A stretch of DNA of 64,000 nucleotides from Zhengitettix transpicula (taxonomy: Eukaryota > Arthropoda > Insecta > Orthoptera > Tetrigidae), in the NCBI GenBank assembly GCA_037074705.1, contig CM073592.1, positions 87,175,129 to 87,239,128 of the forward strand, in the 5' to 3' direction. The position numbers were made by a program, and so were the translations under genes. Shown here one piece after another: positions 21,697 through 32,331 of this stretch. Each line of letters opens with the position of its first letter. Within the stretch, counting starts at the first letter, position 1. The notes under the pieces were generated by a model, which had not been told where the DNA came from, ran no database searches, and saw only the letters and a list, made by a program, of their open reading frames with translations.

Positions 21697-21862
21697 AATA
21701 TTTAACAGATGACTGGATTTAATTGTAATTGTACATCTGAAGGTGTCCAAATCAGGGACGAAACGTTGTGTCTGTTAAATATTATGTTTTGAATGTAATA
21801 ATTATTTTTCGAATATAGGCTGTTCTTTTTAACATTTATTTTTACCTCATTTTGCCTAAACG
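21697..21862 (+). ncRNA. Hammerhead-like motif enclosed by a perfect inverted repeat
   Basis: AATATTTAACAGA (21697-21709) is the exact inverse of TCTGTTAAATATT (21771-21783). Inside are CTGAAGG (21737-21743), a GTCC/GGAC stem (21745-21748 with 21756-21759) and GAAAC (21760-21764), in the order expected for a hammerhead whose outer arms form stem I. The core departs from CUGANGA by one substitution and one extra base. GGCTGTTCTT at about 21820 also follows the Penelope tail at 10.1 kb. This is probably the 3' end of a Penelope-like copy. Activity is not shown. Confidence 0.45.
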
Positions 21863-23164
21863 TAAAAAATATAATAGGTTGTAACAATATCTCTGTTTAT
21901 TTATTTTTAAATTTTGCGAAATTACAAATTTATAGAACAAATATTACGCATATTTACCTAATGGTCAGAAGGATGGGAAAATTGTATATTTTATATACAA
22001 ATGTGTCATTCTGACCTACGTGCAAACGTGTAACGACTTCAAATTGACATAAATTCTGTATTTGTAAAAGCAACATGCGAAAAAGAAAAAGCATTCCTTC
22101 AGTTAAGTACACTCGATTAAATAAACCAAAATTTTAATTACTGCATGAGCGATAATTAAGAACTGATAAACAACCATCGAAGCTTTTATATATTTTAAAA
22201 ACTCAATTATAAATAAAATTATAAAAATGTTTCGCAAAACACGGTAGTAAATTGAGGCTAAGTTTTTTTCGATAACGTTTCGTTAATGAAACGCCTCAAC
22301 GTGAAAATTACGTTAATTTAATGCAGTAATATATATCTATTAAATTGTAAGCGTTTTTAGTAATGTTCAATTAATAATAATTGTACGAGACAGTATCCAT
22401 TGAAGCGTAGGTAGTGAAATTTTTTTTGAATCACTATCTCGGTTTTTTCAAATGAAAGGAACATTTTGTGAGATGAAAAAAATATTTTAAGTTTAAACAG
22501 TTCCTTTGACATGAAGAACCATATACGTACATATGTGGGACTTGTCTATAAGAAGCGAAAAGGTAAACAATTTTATTATTATTTTCTTTACGAATAAAAA
22601 GCGAATAAAGTGTCTATATACTAATTGTTTTGTAACAGAGGGTTTAAGACTTTAAAAATACACCTCATCAAACACTTGAAATTTAATTATAGTAAAGAAG
22701 TTTCCCTGATATATTGTTGGATTGAGCTTAACGGAGAATTAATTTAGTAATTGCTTTAACTTAAATTGTATGACGATCTTATGATTGATTAGAAACTTTT
22801 GTCCAAAATTCCAGCAAAACCAATTAACTGTAGTTTATACAGCCAATTTAAAAATATTTAAGTATTGGCCAAAATTGCGTAAGAAATTTCTTGATGTCAG
22901 CGTAGTTCGGTCTATTTATGTGCAATTTATTTTAATTATATTGTAAATGTAAGTGAACATTTTAATAGTATAAAAGGAAGTATTATCATTAAACTTTAAT
23001 TAGAATTGCTAGCCAAATGTCTTTGTTTAAATTTTTTCAACTGTTACAAAAATATTTTTAATTATTTTTTAAAATCGCAGAGAAGCTGATGGTGTTTATA
23101 AATGATCTTCTTAGTATAAAGTTTATCGTTTGAAAGTGTTACATATACATGGTGGCGTAAGCTG
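21863..23164. other. AT-rich DNA without a recognised feature
   Basis: No gene, RNA or repeat family recognised. Confidence 0.45.
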
Positions 23165-23345
23165 AGTAATGTGTATATTTACGTGCGAGAAGTGCCGAGG
23201 GAGAGCGATGTGCGTCCGTGCGTCCGTGCGGCGCTGCGCGTCCAGGCGAACTGAGAACGCGACGCTGTTCTCGGAGCGTCGCAGCCGCGCCAGCGCACTG
23301 ACACCACTCGCTGCCGAAGCCAACAACTCTTAGCTCACGTCATCA
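23165..23345 (-). promoter_or_regulatory. CpG-rich patch, possible promoter or first exon
   Basis: About 180 bp with dense CpG (GCGTCCGTGCGTCCGTGCGG, GCGACGCTGTTC, GCGTCGCAGCCGCGCCAGCG) stand out sharply in an AT-rich region. On the minus strand CTCAGTTCG (around 23247-23255) carries the arthropod initiator-like TCAGT. Downstream on that strand, CGCACGTAAAT could be a splice donor. The minus-strand frame across it (67 codons) is not recognised. A promoter with a 5' exon is one explanation; an unknown repeat is another. Confidence 0.3.
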
Positions 23346-23915
23346 CAGCTAAATGGCGTACTCGAATAAATCTATCGCTCGAACGACGGATTCGGCAAAA
23401 CGGGCCACACACGTCTCGATAAAATATATGTTAATAGATCCAAGCGCCTACTTATAAATGCGGACAGCGGAAGTTGATAGAGAGAATTTATCTGAGAAGG
23501 GAAAATGACAAGTTTCACTGATTTTTTTAAAAAAACACGAAGATACTCGTGCAGAACGAAAGAGCAGCGAACATAAGAGTAAGGAATTATTTGTTTATTA
23601 ATTGATCAACAATTGATTGAAACAGATTACCCTCAAACTCCTTTGATAATTCGAGAGTTTGGAAATACTTTTATAAAAAATACATGAACACAAGTTATTT
23701 ACTTATTATTTCTCCACATAACAATATTGTAACTAGACACACTTCAAAAAGCGATTCTCCAAGTATTGTAACGCATCCAAAATATAAGATTTTCAAAAAT
23801 TCCTCAAAATAGGCAATTATTTTTTTAGTGTTATTCTCAGGTTACGAACTACCAAAAAAATGTCTTACGAATTCGGTGGATGTGACAACAGTTCGAACTT
23901 CGTAATAAGAATGAT

Positions 23916-24122
23916 ACAGACAAAATAAGTGATAATATAAATACCACACGACGTTTCTGTTGTTTCCCTTTCGAATTTTGAGCTTTGTCAACTGACGAGT
24001 GCAGTTTTTTCGCTCTAGGCTCTTCTTAGCACCTGAAGAAAGTAACAAGGTTCCCAGAAACTTTGTGTGGTATTTATATTATCACCTATTTTCTCTGTTC
24101 TTGGCTATCTTTCTCATTATTA
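23916..24122 (+). mobile_element. Penelope-type tail with 44-bp inverted arms
   Basis: Left arm 23916-23959 (includes AAATACCACACGACGTTTCT) and right arm 24055-24098 (includes AGAAACTTTGTGTGGTATTT) are inverse copies with only about four mismatches over 44 bp and a 95-bp spacer. The right arm is preceded by CACCTGAAGAAAGTAACAAG (24031-24050) and GAAAC (24057-24061), the hammerhead-like pair. It is followed by TTCTTGGCTATCTTTCTCAT, as in the copy at 35.2 kb. Confidence 0.65.
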
Positions 24123-24640
24123 ATTTTCGATCAGACGAAAGTTTATTCATTTCGACAAGTTTCACCAAGTAAACGTTTGCTTTGGCTCGGTGGAATAGCA
24201 TTTTATTTTATTGTAAATATGCACGAGTTTTCTTTATTTCTTGGATCAAGAGGTACAATAATGACACATAGTAGCCTTCATTTCTCGACGTTCGACGTTC
24301 CTTTTCATAAACGGTCCATGTAGACAATTGTTGGTTATCTCCTTTCCGGTCAATTTCAACGTCTTTGACTTTTAATTGCAGAGGTTAAATTTATGTTTTA
24401 TCAACAGTAATATTTACACGTTCAGTTCACGGGATTATGACGAAAGAGCACCGAGCGAGCCACTAAATCGACCATTATGAAGAAGCACGACGCCCATTAT
24501 GTTGATGGAAAAATTAAAACTGGAATCACTGATCCATGTAATATTGCAGAATAGTATTGAAAGATAGAATTTCTCAGAAATAAATCGTTTAAAATTTGTA
24601 AATACTTTATTGCTTAACCTAGTACTGACGTCTGGTATTT
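24123..24640. other. No recognised feature
   Basis: Short open frames only, none with a motif. Confidence 0.45.
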
Positions 24641-24930
24641 TTGGCATTTTTAGTGCTATTTGTGTAGTAAAGTTCAGTTTAACTTTACTTGTATAATCCT
24701 AACAAATTCTCTCTTATTTACGTATGTAGTATTCCTTACATTCTCCCTGATCCTATTTCATGTAATTTCAAATATGTAAATTTTTTATATCACTATGTAT
24801 GTATAGTCTTAAACATCTAGGGTATTTACGTATATCTCATTCTATTCACATTTGTAAGTAATATTAACTTGACTTGTCCTTTTTCCTCAACCGCGGACTA
24901 ATTATACAAATAAATCTAATCTACAACTTA
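24641..24930 (+). mobile_element. 3' tail of a CR1-type LINE
   Basis: The end TTGACTTGTCCTTTTTCCTC, AACCGCGGACTAATTATACA and AATAAATCTAATCTAC matches the end of the CR1 relic at 44.2 kb (TTTCCTCATTCGAGGACTAA, TGGAATAAAATAAATCAAAT). This gives a likely truncated tail without coding sequence. Confidence 0.5.
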
Positions 24931-25011
24931 GTCAATTGGTTGATGACAGTATTAACTTAGTCTGCAAGTCCATGTATTTAACAATATAATAATAAATTGA
25001 ACATAATATAT

Positions 25012-25873
25012 TGTAATGCCAATTAATTAAGCCATTAATTGTTTTTAAATAATTTGAATTGTTAGCGAACAGTTTGTATTATAGCGAGAGCGAGCAAAGC
25101 GACAATGAGAGGCGAGCTCTGTTTTTATTATTGAGGGTTCGGAATAACGTTTACGCGCGAAATAGCATAGTTAGTTGGCAGTCAGCAGCGAGAAGCGAAA
25201 TAGAGATGTCGACGTCTATGATCAGCCACGAAAGGATAGACATTTAAAATAACTCTTTACTGAGCTACTTTGCAGTTTCAATCCAATTTGATAAGTAAAG
25301 CGGTAAAAGACTAAAAAAAACTGCAACTCGTAAGATTCCTGTAAGCAAGCAGTCATCAGTTAGCTGATCAATTTGGAGAGGATCATCCGAGTTCCTGGGA
25401 GCCTAGAAATTCCATTTCGTCTTCATAAGTGTAGACTCTGTGAGGAAAATTTAGAATCTGTGTAAAAATTTTGCAATATAGCGTACTTTTGAAACGCTAA
25501 AAGAATGCTGGTAACAGCCGAACAATACGTAAGAAACCAAAACGTTAATAAAATCAGTAAACGCTAAATAAAAGGTAAAGTCATATTTCGTTCGCTTTTC
25601 TTGTAGCTTTTCTTTCATATATCAGGACATTATTTTGAAGTAAATTTTAAACTGTATTGTTAATAATATCATTCAATAATTTTCAATGTAAATCATCAAA
25701 CCCAGTAAAGACCCTGACATATTAAGAGTTTTTCATGTTATTGTAATTGTTTGTGAATTTTAGAAACCACAAATTAATAAATAAATTTTGTTTGCAAAAT
25801 TTTGACTAATTTTTCATTTAAATAAGCCTATCATTTTGATTATTAAATTAAAGCCTAATTGTTGATTATTACA
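25012..25873 (+). mobile_element. LTR-like element, family 1 copy 3 (best preserved)
   Basis: It begins TGTAATGCCAATTAATTAAG after ATAATATAT and ends GTTGATTATTACA before ATATATT. The shared landmarks appear in order: GCGAGAGCGAGCAAAGCGAC, GCTGGTAACAGCCGAACAAT (25505-25524), AAAGTCATATTTCGTTCG, CATCAAACCCAGTAAAGACC (25687-25706) and a CACAAATTAATAAATAAATT polyadenylation-like stretch. There is no coding capacity. A plus-strand frame at 25059-25247 lies within it and is not a gene. Confidence 0.8.
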
Positions 25874-26594
25874 ATATATTTTTAAAAAAATGCACTGTTA
25901 AATTAACTGGTGTTTCAAACTGAACTTCACTTTCAAAATAGTTTATCAGCATTTTATAATAATTTAATTTTTTAAGAAAAATAACGTCACTCAGTAATTT
26001 GACTTAAATTTATTAAGAATTAATTTTCTTGGATAGGACTAACTCCAAACACAACTGCACATAAATAATTTCAGTTAGTTATCTACATATTTAGGAATGA
26101 AAATTTTCCTTTTTGTTTCCAACATTTTAATTTACGGTTACATCTACAGATATGACCAGATATTTTCATTTGGTTGGTAATTCCATAGTATGACACTTTT
26201 CCTGTATAAGCTTTGAACAACCTTGCTATCTCTTTCCTTTGCCGTAATAATAAATTAATTGAATCATTATATTTATTTTTCTAACCTGATTATCAAATCA
26301 GCGAAACTATGAAAGGAACTAGAAACACTATACCCCTCCTGGAAATATGATATAATTTACGTAAAATAAGTTTTCAGAAGCTTCCATCTTTCAACAGTGA
26401 CGACGAATTTTTGTAAATAAAATAAATACATCATTTTACTTTTGTTATTCTTTGTAAGTGAGAGATATAATAGCAACAGGGTTTTAATATAATAAGGTCA
26501 GTTTTTTAAGCACTGTTATTCCGTGAATAGTTTCGTAACATTACGTAGAAAATTACTAAAAGTTAGCATAACTGTAAAAGCAGTATTCCCAAAT
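25874..26594. other. AT-rich DNA without a recognised feature
   Basis: Nothing recognised. Confidence 0.45.
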
Positions 26595-26765
26595 TCGTAT
26601 CTCGACCAAATTTTGAGGCAGCTGACCAACTGTTCGAATGGAAACAGCGTACTCTTACAGTACAGACTGCTTATGCAACCCCGCATCATATCTCTCAAAT
26701 CTGACCGAGGCGGCTCAGCTTTTGCGAACCTTAATTCTAACGCAGAGAGAGAAGCAGCCATCACT
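26595..26765 (-). mobile_element. Old, diverged fragment of family A
   Basis: TTTTGAGGCAGCTGACCAAC, TGTTCGAATGGAAACAGCGT, CATCATATCTCTCAAATCTG, ACCGAGGCGGCTCAGC and GCGAACCTTAATTCTAACGC align in order with the body of family A, with substitutions throughout. The open frame 26523-26864 runs through it; I take it as repeat-derived. Confidence 0.7.
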
Positions 26766-27794
26766 ATATATAAATTTATCAGTCTTCGTAATCTTAGGTT
26801 AAAAATTCGTTATAAAAAAATAAAAATAAACATGAAAGAGAGGGAAACTTGTACATATAGATAAATTTCAGGTCTTATTTAACACGTTGATATTATTATT
26901 ATTGACATATTTAAAACAGAATCAATACAGATAAAGAAACGAATACGATTTCGTATTAATGTTTATTTGGCTATAATAATAATAATAATGGAAAAACAGT
27001 AAAAAATAAATATAAATTTATCTGTTAAACTCATTGGTATTATCTCATTTCGGTTACAATACATGACAATCAGAGACTAAAACATTAATTGTTCATTAAG
27101 GTCTCATCTACTTATTGTCCACTGATAAAATTATGAACAAAACATTGCGATATATTGTTCTAATATTGTTGTAACAATTACATTGTTAATTAATAATCCT
27201 TTTCGAATTGTTTTTCGTTTAATTATTTACTTATTTTATTCACATAAATAAACCTGTTTTTAATTCTCTTTCGTTTCGTTTGTTTATATTTATTTGTCTG
27301 TACGATCAGCCTTCGAATGAGGTAATAGGATATGTCAATTAATAAATGCAAAAATTTAAACGCGGTTTAAACTAAAATTGTAATATTATACTCTGTGTCC
27401 TAAATCATTTATGGTACTAGAAACTTGGCGTAAAATAAAATGCCACATTAGTTATAGAGAAGAATTAACATTTCATCCTAATAACAGTGATTAATCACTA
27501 ATCATAATTTAAATGTAAACTGAAAGTACAATAAACCCTGAAATTGTTTTCATTTCTAACTGCCTTGGAGCTTGATACTCAACATAAATTCTAACGTTGA
27601 ATGGTGTACATGAAAAAGAAGGAAACTTAACGGCAGTATAATTCAATAAAGAGACAGGTTTCTACAATTTTACTAGACTATTACTATATTTCTAGTATTT
27701 ATTTAGTCATTCCAAGGAAATATTCAACTGTAATAAATACATATCCATGACCAGTATAACCAGAATATAATTGATGTAGATGTAAAATATTTCG
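26766..27794. other. AT-rich DNA without a recognised feature
   Basis: No gene or repeat recognised. Confidence 0.45.
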
Positions 27795-27945
27795 TATTTA
27801 TTTACAGTATTATCAACAGCTCAGGTTATTAGCGACTCTTTTTGAACTCAATTTTGTCTGGTCTGCTCTCGTTGGGATTTGAACTCGGAACCTGAGTGAT
27901 GTGAGGCAGTCACGCTGACCCCTACACCACAGGAGATCATCTTGT
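27795..27945 (-). mobile_element. tRNA-derived SINE, copy 3
   Basis: On the minus strand it starts GATCTCCTGTGGTGTAGGGG, TCAGCGTGACTGCCTCACAT, then has a B-box-like GAGTTCAAATCCC, and ends ...GCTGTTGATAATACTGTAAA. The head is the best-kept of the three copies; the body is diverged. I found no clear target duplication. Confidence 0.8.
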
Positions 27946-28239
27946 TATTTTAGCATTGCCAAAATAATCACAATTTAAGTAGCATTCTGTTATATGATGC
28001 AATGCGCATGATTCATTTTAATTTATTAACAAAATTTTTGTTTTAGTAAAGATTCTGGCACTTTTATGATGCATTTGGTAATTGAATGAACAATTTAATA
28101 AAATAGAAAAGGCTCCATTTTCGGATGCATTGTTATTATAAAGCAGACGCTTTTAATATTTTTGCTCAAAAATTGAATGTACTTTTAAATTATAGCAAAA
28201 TAAATTGTATTAATACTTAAATGTTTTTTTTACTTGTGC
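27946..28239. other. No recognised feature
   Basis: AT-rich unique sequence. Confidence 0.45.
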
Positions 28240-28300
28240 ACCTGAGGAAGCTTCAAGAAAAGAAACGACAATCTGTTTTAAGTTTTATTTTATTAAATTA
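28236..28300 (+). ncRNA. Hammerhead-like motif at a Penelope-type tail
   Basis: CACCTGAGGAAGCTTCAAGA contains CTGAGGA (28242-28248), a fit to CUGANGA. A GAAGCTTC self-complementary stretch overlaps it, and AGAAACGAC with GAAAC (28262-28266) follows. A stem of about 35 bp of AT-rich DNA separates it from the next element. Decayed, and only weakly supported. Confidence 0.3.
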
Positions 28301-29100
28301 CTAGCTGGGTGCCCGGCCTTAACCGTATACTTATTTATATAAACATGAGAAAGTATTTAATTTTATATTAATCTTTATTCAAGAAGTGATTTAACCTAAA
28401 TCAAAAAGTTCCTATTTCCGTATACACTTTTGACGTGACTGTGCATTAATTTAACAGCTGTAAAAAACATTGAATTGTATTGAATTGGCATATTGGCATT
28501 GGCCAACAAACATACCTTCGAATTTCTTTACGAATAGAATACTTAAATATACTCCTTGAGTATTGCAGGATATAATTGTCCCTCAGTCTTAAGAAATTAC
28601 GAAAGATTAAATTTATGAAATTGTTAGCCAGATTCACAATGTAAACAAATAGACGACATATTTGAGTCACGAATATGGCGACGAAAATTAACTTACTTTT
28701 CCGCAATGGTCATGAAGTATTTTCTATTGTTTTTATTATTATTATTCCATGGAGTGTTACTGGAGAAAATTATAAGTTTTATTAAATGAAAATATTTCTG
28801 ATTTATTTCATTACGGAAAAGGACCTATTTATTCTGTTCGTCGCGTAGTAACGTCTCTCTCTCTCTGTCACGTGTCGTCACGGTTTATTGGCGCGAAGTA
28901 ATTTAACACAAAATGATGAAATTATTTTATTATAACTCTTTCACCCTTTATGGAGGTTTCTAACCCCCGCAGTACCGTTTCTCGTGTTTTTAAGAATATC
29001 TGTACTAATTTTTGTTCCAATAAATCCACTCCCTTAAATCTGTATATAGATAAACGTAAATGCATACATACAAACATACATCCGTTTTTATTATATAGCT
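28301..29100 (+). mobile_element. CTAGCTGGGTG-headed retroposon, copy 1
   Basis: The head ACTAGCTGGGTGCCCGGCCT and the end TGCATACATACAAACATACA, TCCGTTTTTATTATATAG are the two ends of an element type that is also present at 35303 (head ACTAGCTGGGTGGCCGGCGT). The interior is unlike that of the second copy and contains a CTCTCTCTCTCTGTCACGTG segment. There is no coding sequence apart from an AT-rich minus-strand frame (28446-28706). It is a non-autonomous retroposon, possibly mobilised by an RTE-type LINE. Confidence 0.55.
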
Positions 29101-29302
29101 TATTTATTGATTAACTTGATGCCAGATAAATATTACTATTAAATGTGTAAATAAAACTATTGTAAATTACGAGTTTCCCATTTTTTTCACGGGACATATG
29201 AAGACATCATTTAAATGAGTAAATGTACAAAAAAATTGAAAGTATATATTTTTAGCCTGAAATTAGTAAATTGTGAATTATTTGCTAGCAAGGAATAATA
29301 TA

Positions 29303-29499
29303 ACCGCCGACCTCCTGTGGTGTACGGGGCAACGTGACTGCCTCGCATCACAGAGGTCCGGGTTTGAATCCCAGAGATGGCATGGATGTTTGTGTGCGTT
29401 AGATAAACTCTCGACAAAGCAGGCAAAAATAAGTTCCCATAATGAGTCAATAATAAGCGGAGCGGTTGATTCGACTGTTAATAAATTAATAAAAAAATT
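29303..29499 (+). mobile_element. tRNA-derived SINE, copy 2 (full length)
   Basis: Head CCGCCGACCTCCTGTGGTGT, ACGGGGCAACGTGACTGCC; B box GGTTTGAATCC (29361-29371) close to the Pol III consensus GGTTCGANTCC; body GATAAACTCTCGACAAAGCA, GTTCCCATAATGAGTC; tail GTTAATAAATTAATAAAA. The duplication AATAATATA is perfect at 29294-29302 and 29500-29508. Transcription by RNA polymerase III would be expected from the internal boxes. Open frames across it are not genes. Confidence 0.92.
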
Positions 29500-29508
29500 A
29501 ATAATATA

Positions 29509-31134
29509 TCCGAATCAAATTTCTGGGTATACAAAGTTGAGGTACACTAGAGTTTTTATATTATATTGTGTTGGCGGATGAAAACTGTATTACGCATCAA
29601 GAGAAGCAATTGCGTGCTGCTCTGCTTGTCAATACAGAGTTATACGTCCACTGTTAATCCGTTAATAAAACACAAACAGGTGGAGTACGGTAATTAACTA
29701 ACCTTGATTGTACTTTATTATAGCTCCGTTTTTATCAGAATGTTTATTTCTTTCGCTCAATAATATTGTGCCGTTGTTTGCTGTTACCAACCCTTGTGTG
29801 AATAAATTGGACTGTCTATTGTGTTTAATGCTAATGTTTCGTGTTTCAAGTAAGCCTTTAATGCGACCAAGTTATTTGCGATGCCAGGGGTCACACACGC
29901 ACCGCTTTGTAATTTTGGATTAAGTGGTGGTTTTTCCAAATACGGCAAATTTGATTGATTCAGGATTTGAACCTAATAAATTATTTCAGTATTGGCGTTC
30001 ATTATCTTTCATAAATTATAACCTGATAAATAAATATAAGTAGTGATGAAAACATGAAAGCTAGGTCGTAATTATTTATACACAATATCTCGAGTACTCA
30101 CCCATGATAATACTGGAACACGTGTCTACAAAAGTTTAAAAAAAAATCCTGGTCAGCCTGGAACTTAACTTAAATTCATGGGTAGTGGAGTGAGGTGAGG
30201 TTGAAGGACTGCCTCGGAATCGAGGTGTCAGATTGTCCCCTCATTCAGTATGCATTGAGTGATTTTTATCTATACAGTATACATTTCCATTTTAAATATT
30301 TAAATGTTGTATCTATTTCAATTAATATCGCCACGCTGATTATCAGTTGACTTACCTAATTTGATTTTATGCATCGACAATCTAACCCCTTCTAAATAGA
30401 ATAATTTTCATAGAGGGATTTACGTGCCAGATAAAATATTATTTATATAGTTTGCGATCAGTACCTTAACACAAATAATAATTACATATAGAGAGAGAAT
30501 GGTAAAGCTAAGAGAAACGCTTGGCAGATGACGTAATCATTTTGAGCGTTTTAAATTTACTTGTAGGAAGTGAATTCTTGCAAACAATAATTATGGTTAA
30601 TCATTTATTCTGCACACGTTAATATTATACCTGCAGTATAAATAAGGGATAGACTGAGACTTAAGAGATTTCTTAAACATCAGTGAGGACAGGAGCAGGA
30701 AATCCAAGAGCGACGGAGAAATTTTTGAGGAATAAATAAATATTGAACAATATTATTTGATTTGTACACTTAAATACTTCGAAGGTTGTTACGTACTAAA
30801 ACTGAGAGATTACTGAAAGATTAACACTGCATACGTTCAAACTTCATACAACATTTATTAACTCAAGATTATTTAAAGGCTGAGGTTCAAACCCGAATAA
30901 ATACTGGAACACGTAACTGTATTTCGTAAATTAATTAAAATAATTTCATTAACTGGATATGATATAAACGTTTCAGTGTATTGCTTAGGCTGTGAAAACT
31001 ATTGGACTTTAAACAACCCATTCAAACGCATCACTGACATCCAATTCCACATCAAAGTCTACTACATTTCAGTCACATACTTTATGTTTTTCGTACATTA
31101 AGTATCTTCCTACTCCATATAATCATAGATAACA
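29509..31134. other. AT-rich DNA without a recognised feature
   Basis: A TATAAATA (30637-30644) with ACATCAGTGAGG 40 bp later was inspected and is too widely spaced to call a promoter. No gene recognised. Confidence 0.45.
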
Positions 31135-31252
31135 AATATTTTAATTAAAGGATCAGAATGGAAAAATCTCTACCGGACCGGGAATCGAACTCGGGCCTCT
31201 CTATTGGCACTTGGACGACATTTTTCTATCCTGATTCTTGCATTAAAATATT
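31135..31252. mobile_element. Inverted-repeat element enclosing a tRNA-like B box
   Basis: Arms 31135-31166 (includes TTTTAATTAAAGGATCAGAA) and 31221-31252 (includes CTATCCTGATTCTTGCATTA) are inverted copies over 32 bp with about six mismatches. The 54-bp centre, read on the minus strand, contains CCCGAGTTCGATTCCCGGTC, a near-perfect Pol III B box with T-loop-like context. No A box is visible. It could be a SINE fragment caught in a hairpin element or a snap-back SINE dimer. Confidence 0.55.
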
Positions 31253-31590
31253 TCATGGCATATTTGGCTGAGCTTAGAATTTAAGCATAATTTACATACG
31301 ATTTACACACATTTGTCCATTCAGTCACAAAATGCGTCATCAAAGAACCAAAATGTAATTCATAATATCGAGTTATATAACAGAATTTTACTTTTATGCC
31401 TATATTAATTGAACTATCTCAAGAAATAAATAAACATGATACCTTTGTTTGTATAAATTAATAAATTTTAATTATTTCAATATTTATCGTAAATTAATAT
31501 TCTCTATTTTAATGACTTTAGAGTGTGAAGCGAACTGAACAATGTAAACGTTATTGGAAATTAATGACAAAAGCAACTTGGAATAAAATT
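31253..31590. other. AT-rich DNA without a recognised feature
   Basis: Nothing recognised. Confidence 0.45.
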
Positions 31591-31592
31591 AT

Positions 31593-31596
31593 GTAC

Positions 31597-31646
<50 letters not shown>
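31593..31646. repeat. (TACA)n then (TA)n microsatellite
   Basis: TACATACATACATACAT passes into an uninterrupted TA run that abuts the LTR of family 2. Confidence 0.95.
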
Positions 31647-31649
<3 letters not shown>

Positions 31650-32265
31650 AGTGGATAACATCGGTAAGTGGCCGCCCTTTGACCGCGGGCCTGAGAAGAA
31701 TTTAATTAAACGAGCACGTGTGCCCGAGAGGCCCAAAGAACCCGAGGGTACGCGTCCCTTTCTTTTGCATCGTTTGGGGGGGGGGTGCGGAGTATGAATA
31801 TATACTCCGAACCCGGGTGAAAGTGGACAGACAGACAGAGAGATGGACTGAAAGTGGAGTGAGAGAGGCGAGAGGGTGGAAAATTTGACGAGCTGGAAGG
31901 AACAAAAGTTTTGGAGTGACGTCCATCGCGGGAGGCCGAAGAAGAAGTTACAAGACCAGTGATCCGCTGCAAGTCAGCTGACGCCACAAGTTAAAGTAAG
32001 GGTCACCATTAATGTAAAGCGCCATCAGAAGTTAAAGATTTATTTTACACAGTACGGAACTAAGCTCTGTTTGTGAATAGAAACCAAGCCACCCGCATTA
32101 CCTTGTAGAGAAGGAGTATTTCATTAACAAAGCCAGAGCTAATTATTGTTATTTTTTGCAGACTAAATATATCTGCTGTCGCCCAATCAATTTTTTTATG
32201 TATTTTTTATATTTTTTATGTAATAAAGTTTTTCTATATATATATGGTAATAAAGTCCAATAATT

Positions 32266-32268
<3 letters not shown>
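31647..32268 (+). mobile_element. LTR-like element in (TA)n, family 2
   Basis: It begins TGTAGTGGATAACATCGG and ends GTCCAATAATTACA, with (TA)n on both sides, so it has the same TG...CA ends and target type as family 1. Its interior is different: G+C-rich first half (GTGGCCGCCCTTTGACCGCG, a G9-10 run, GGAGTAT/ATACTCC palindrome at 31789-31808) and two AATAAA signals near the end (32222 and 32249). It looks like a solo LTR of another LTR-retrotransposon family. Open frames across the left half (31525-31987, both strands) are not genes. Confidence 0.7.

Positions 32269-32328
<60 letters not shown>
32269..32328. repeat. (TA)n followed by (GT)n microsatellite
   Basis: The TA run at the right end of LTR family 2 changes to GT dinucleotides at 32301. 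Confidence 0.95.

Positions 32329-32331
<3 letters not shown>

Noticed and set aside
30155..30260. A further tRNA-derived SINE
   Set aside because: Only short similarity (ACTGCCTCGGAATCGAGG) without A or B box or tail.
30637..30684. TATAAATA plus TCAGT as a promoter
   Set aside because: The spacing to the initiator-like A is about 45 bases, too long for a TATA-Inr pair, and nothing downstream looks transcribed.
31168..31200. Intact tRNA gene
   Set aside because: Only a T-loop/B-box half is present; there is no A box, anticodon arm or acceptor pairing.
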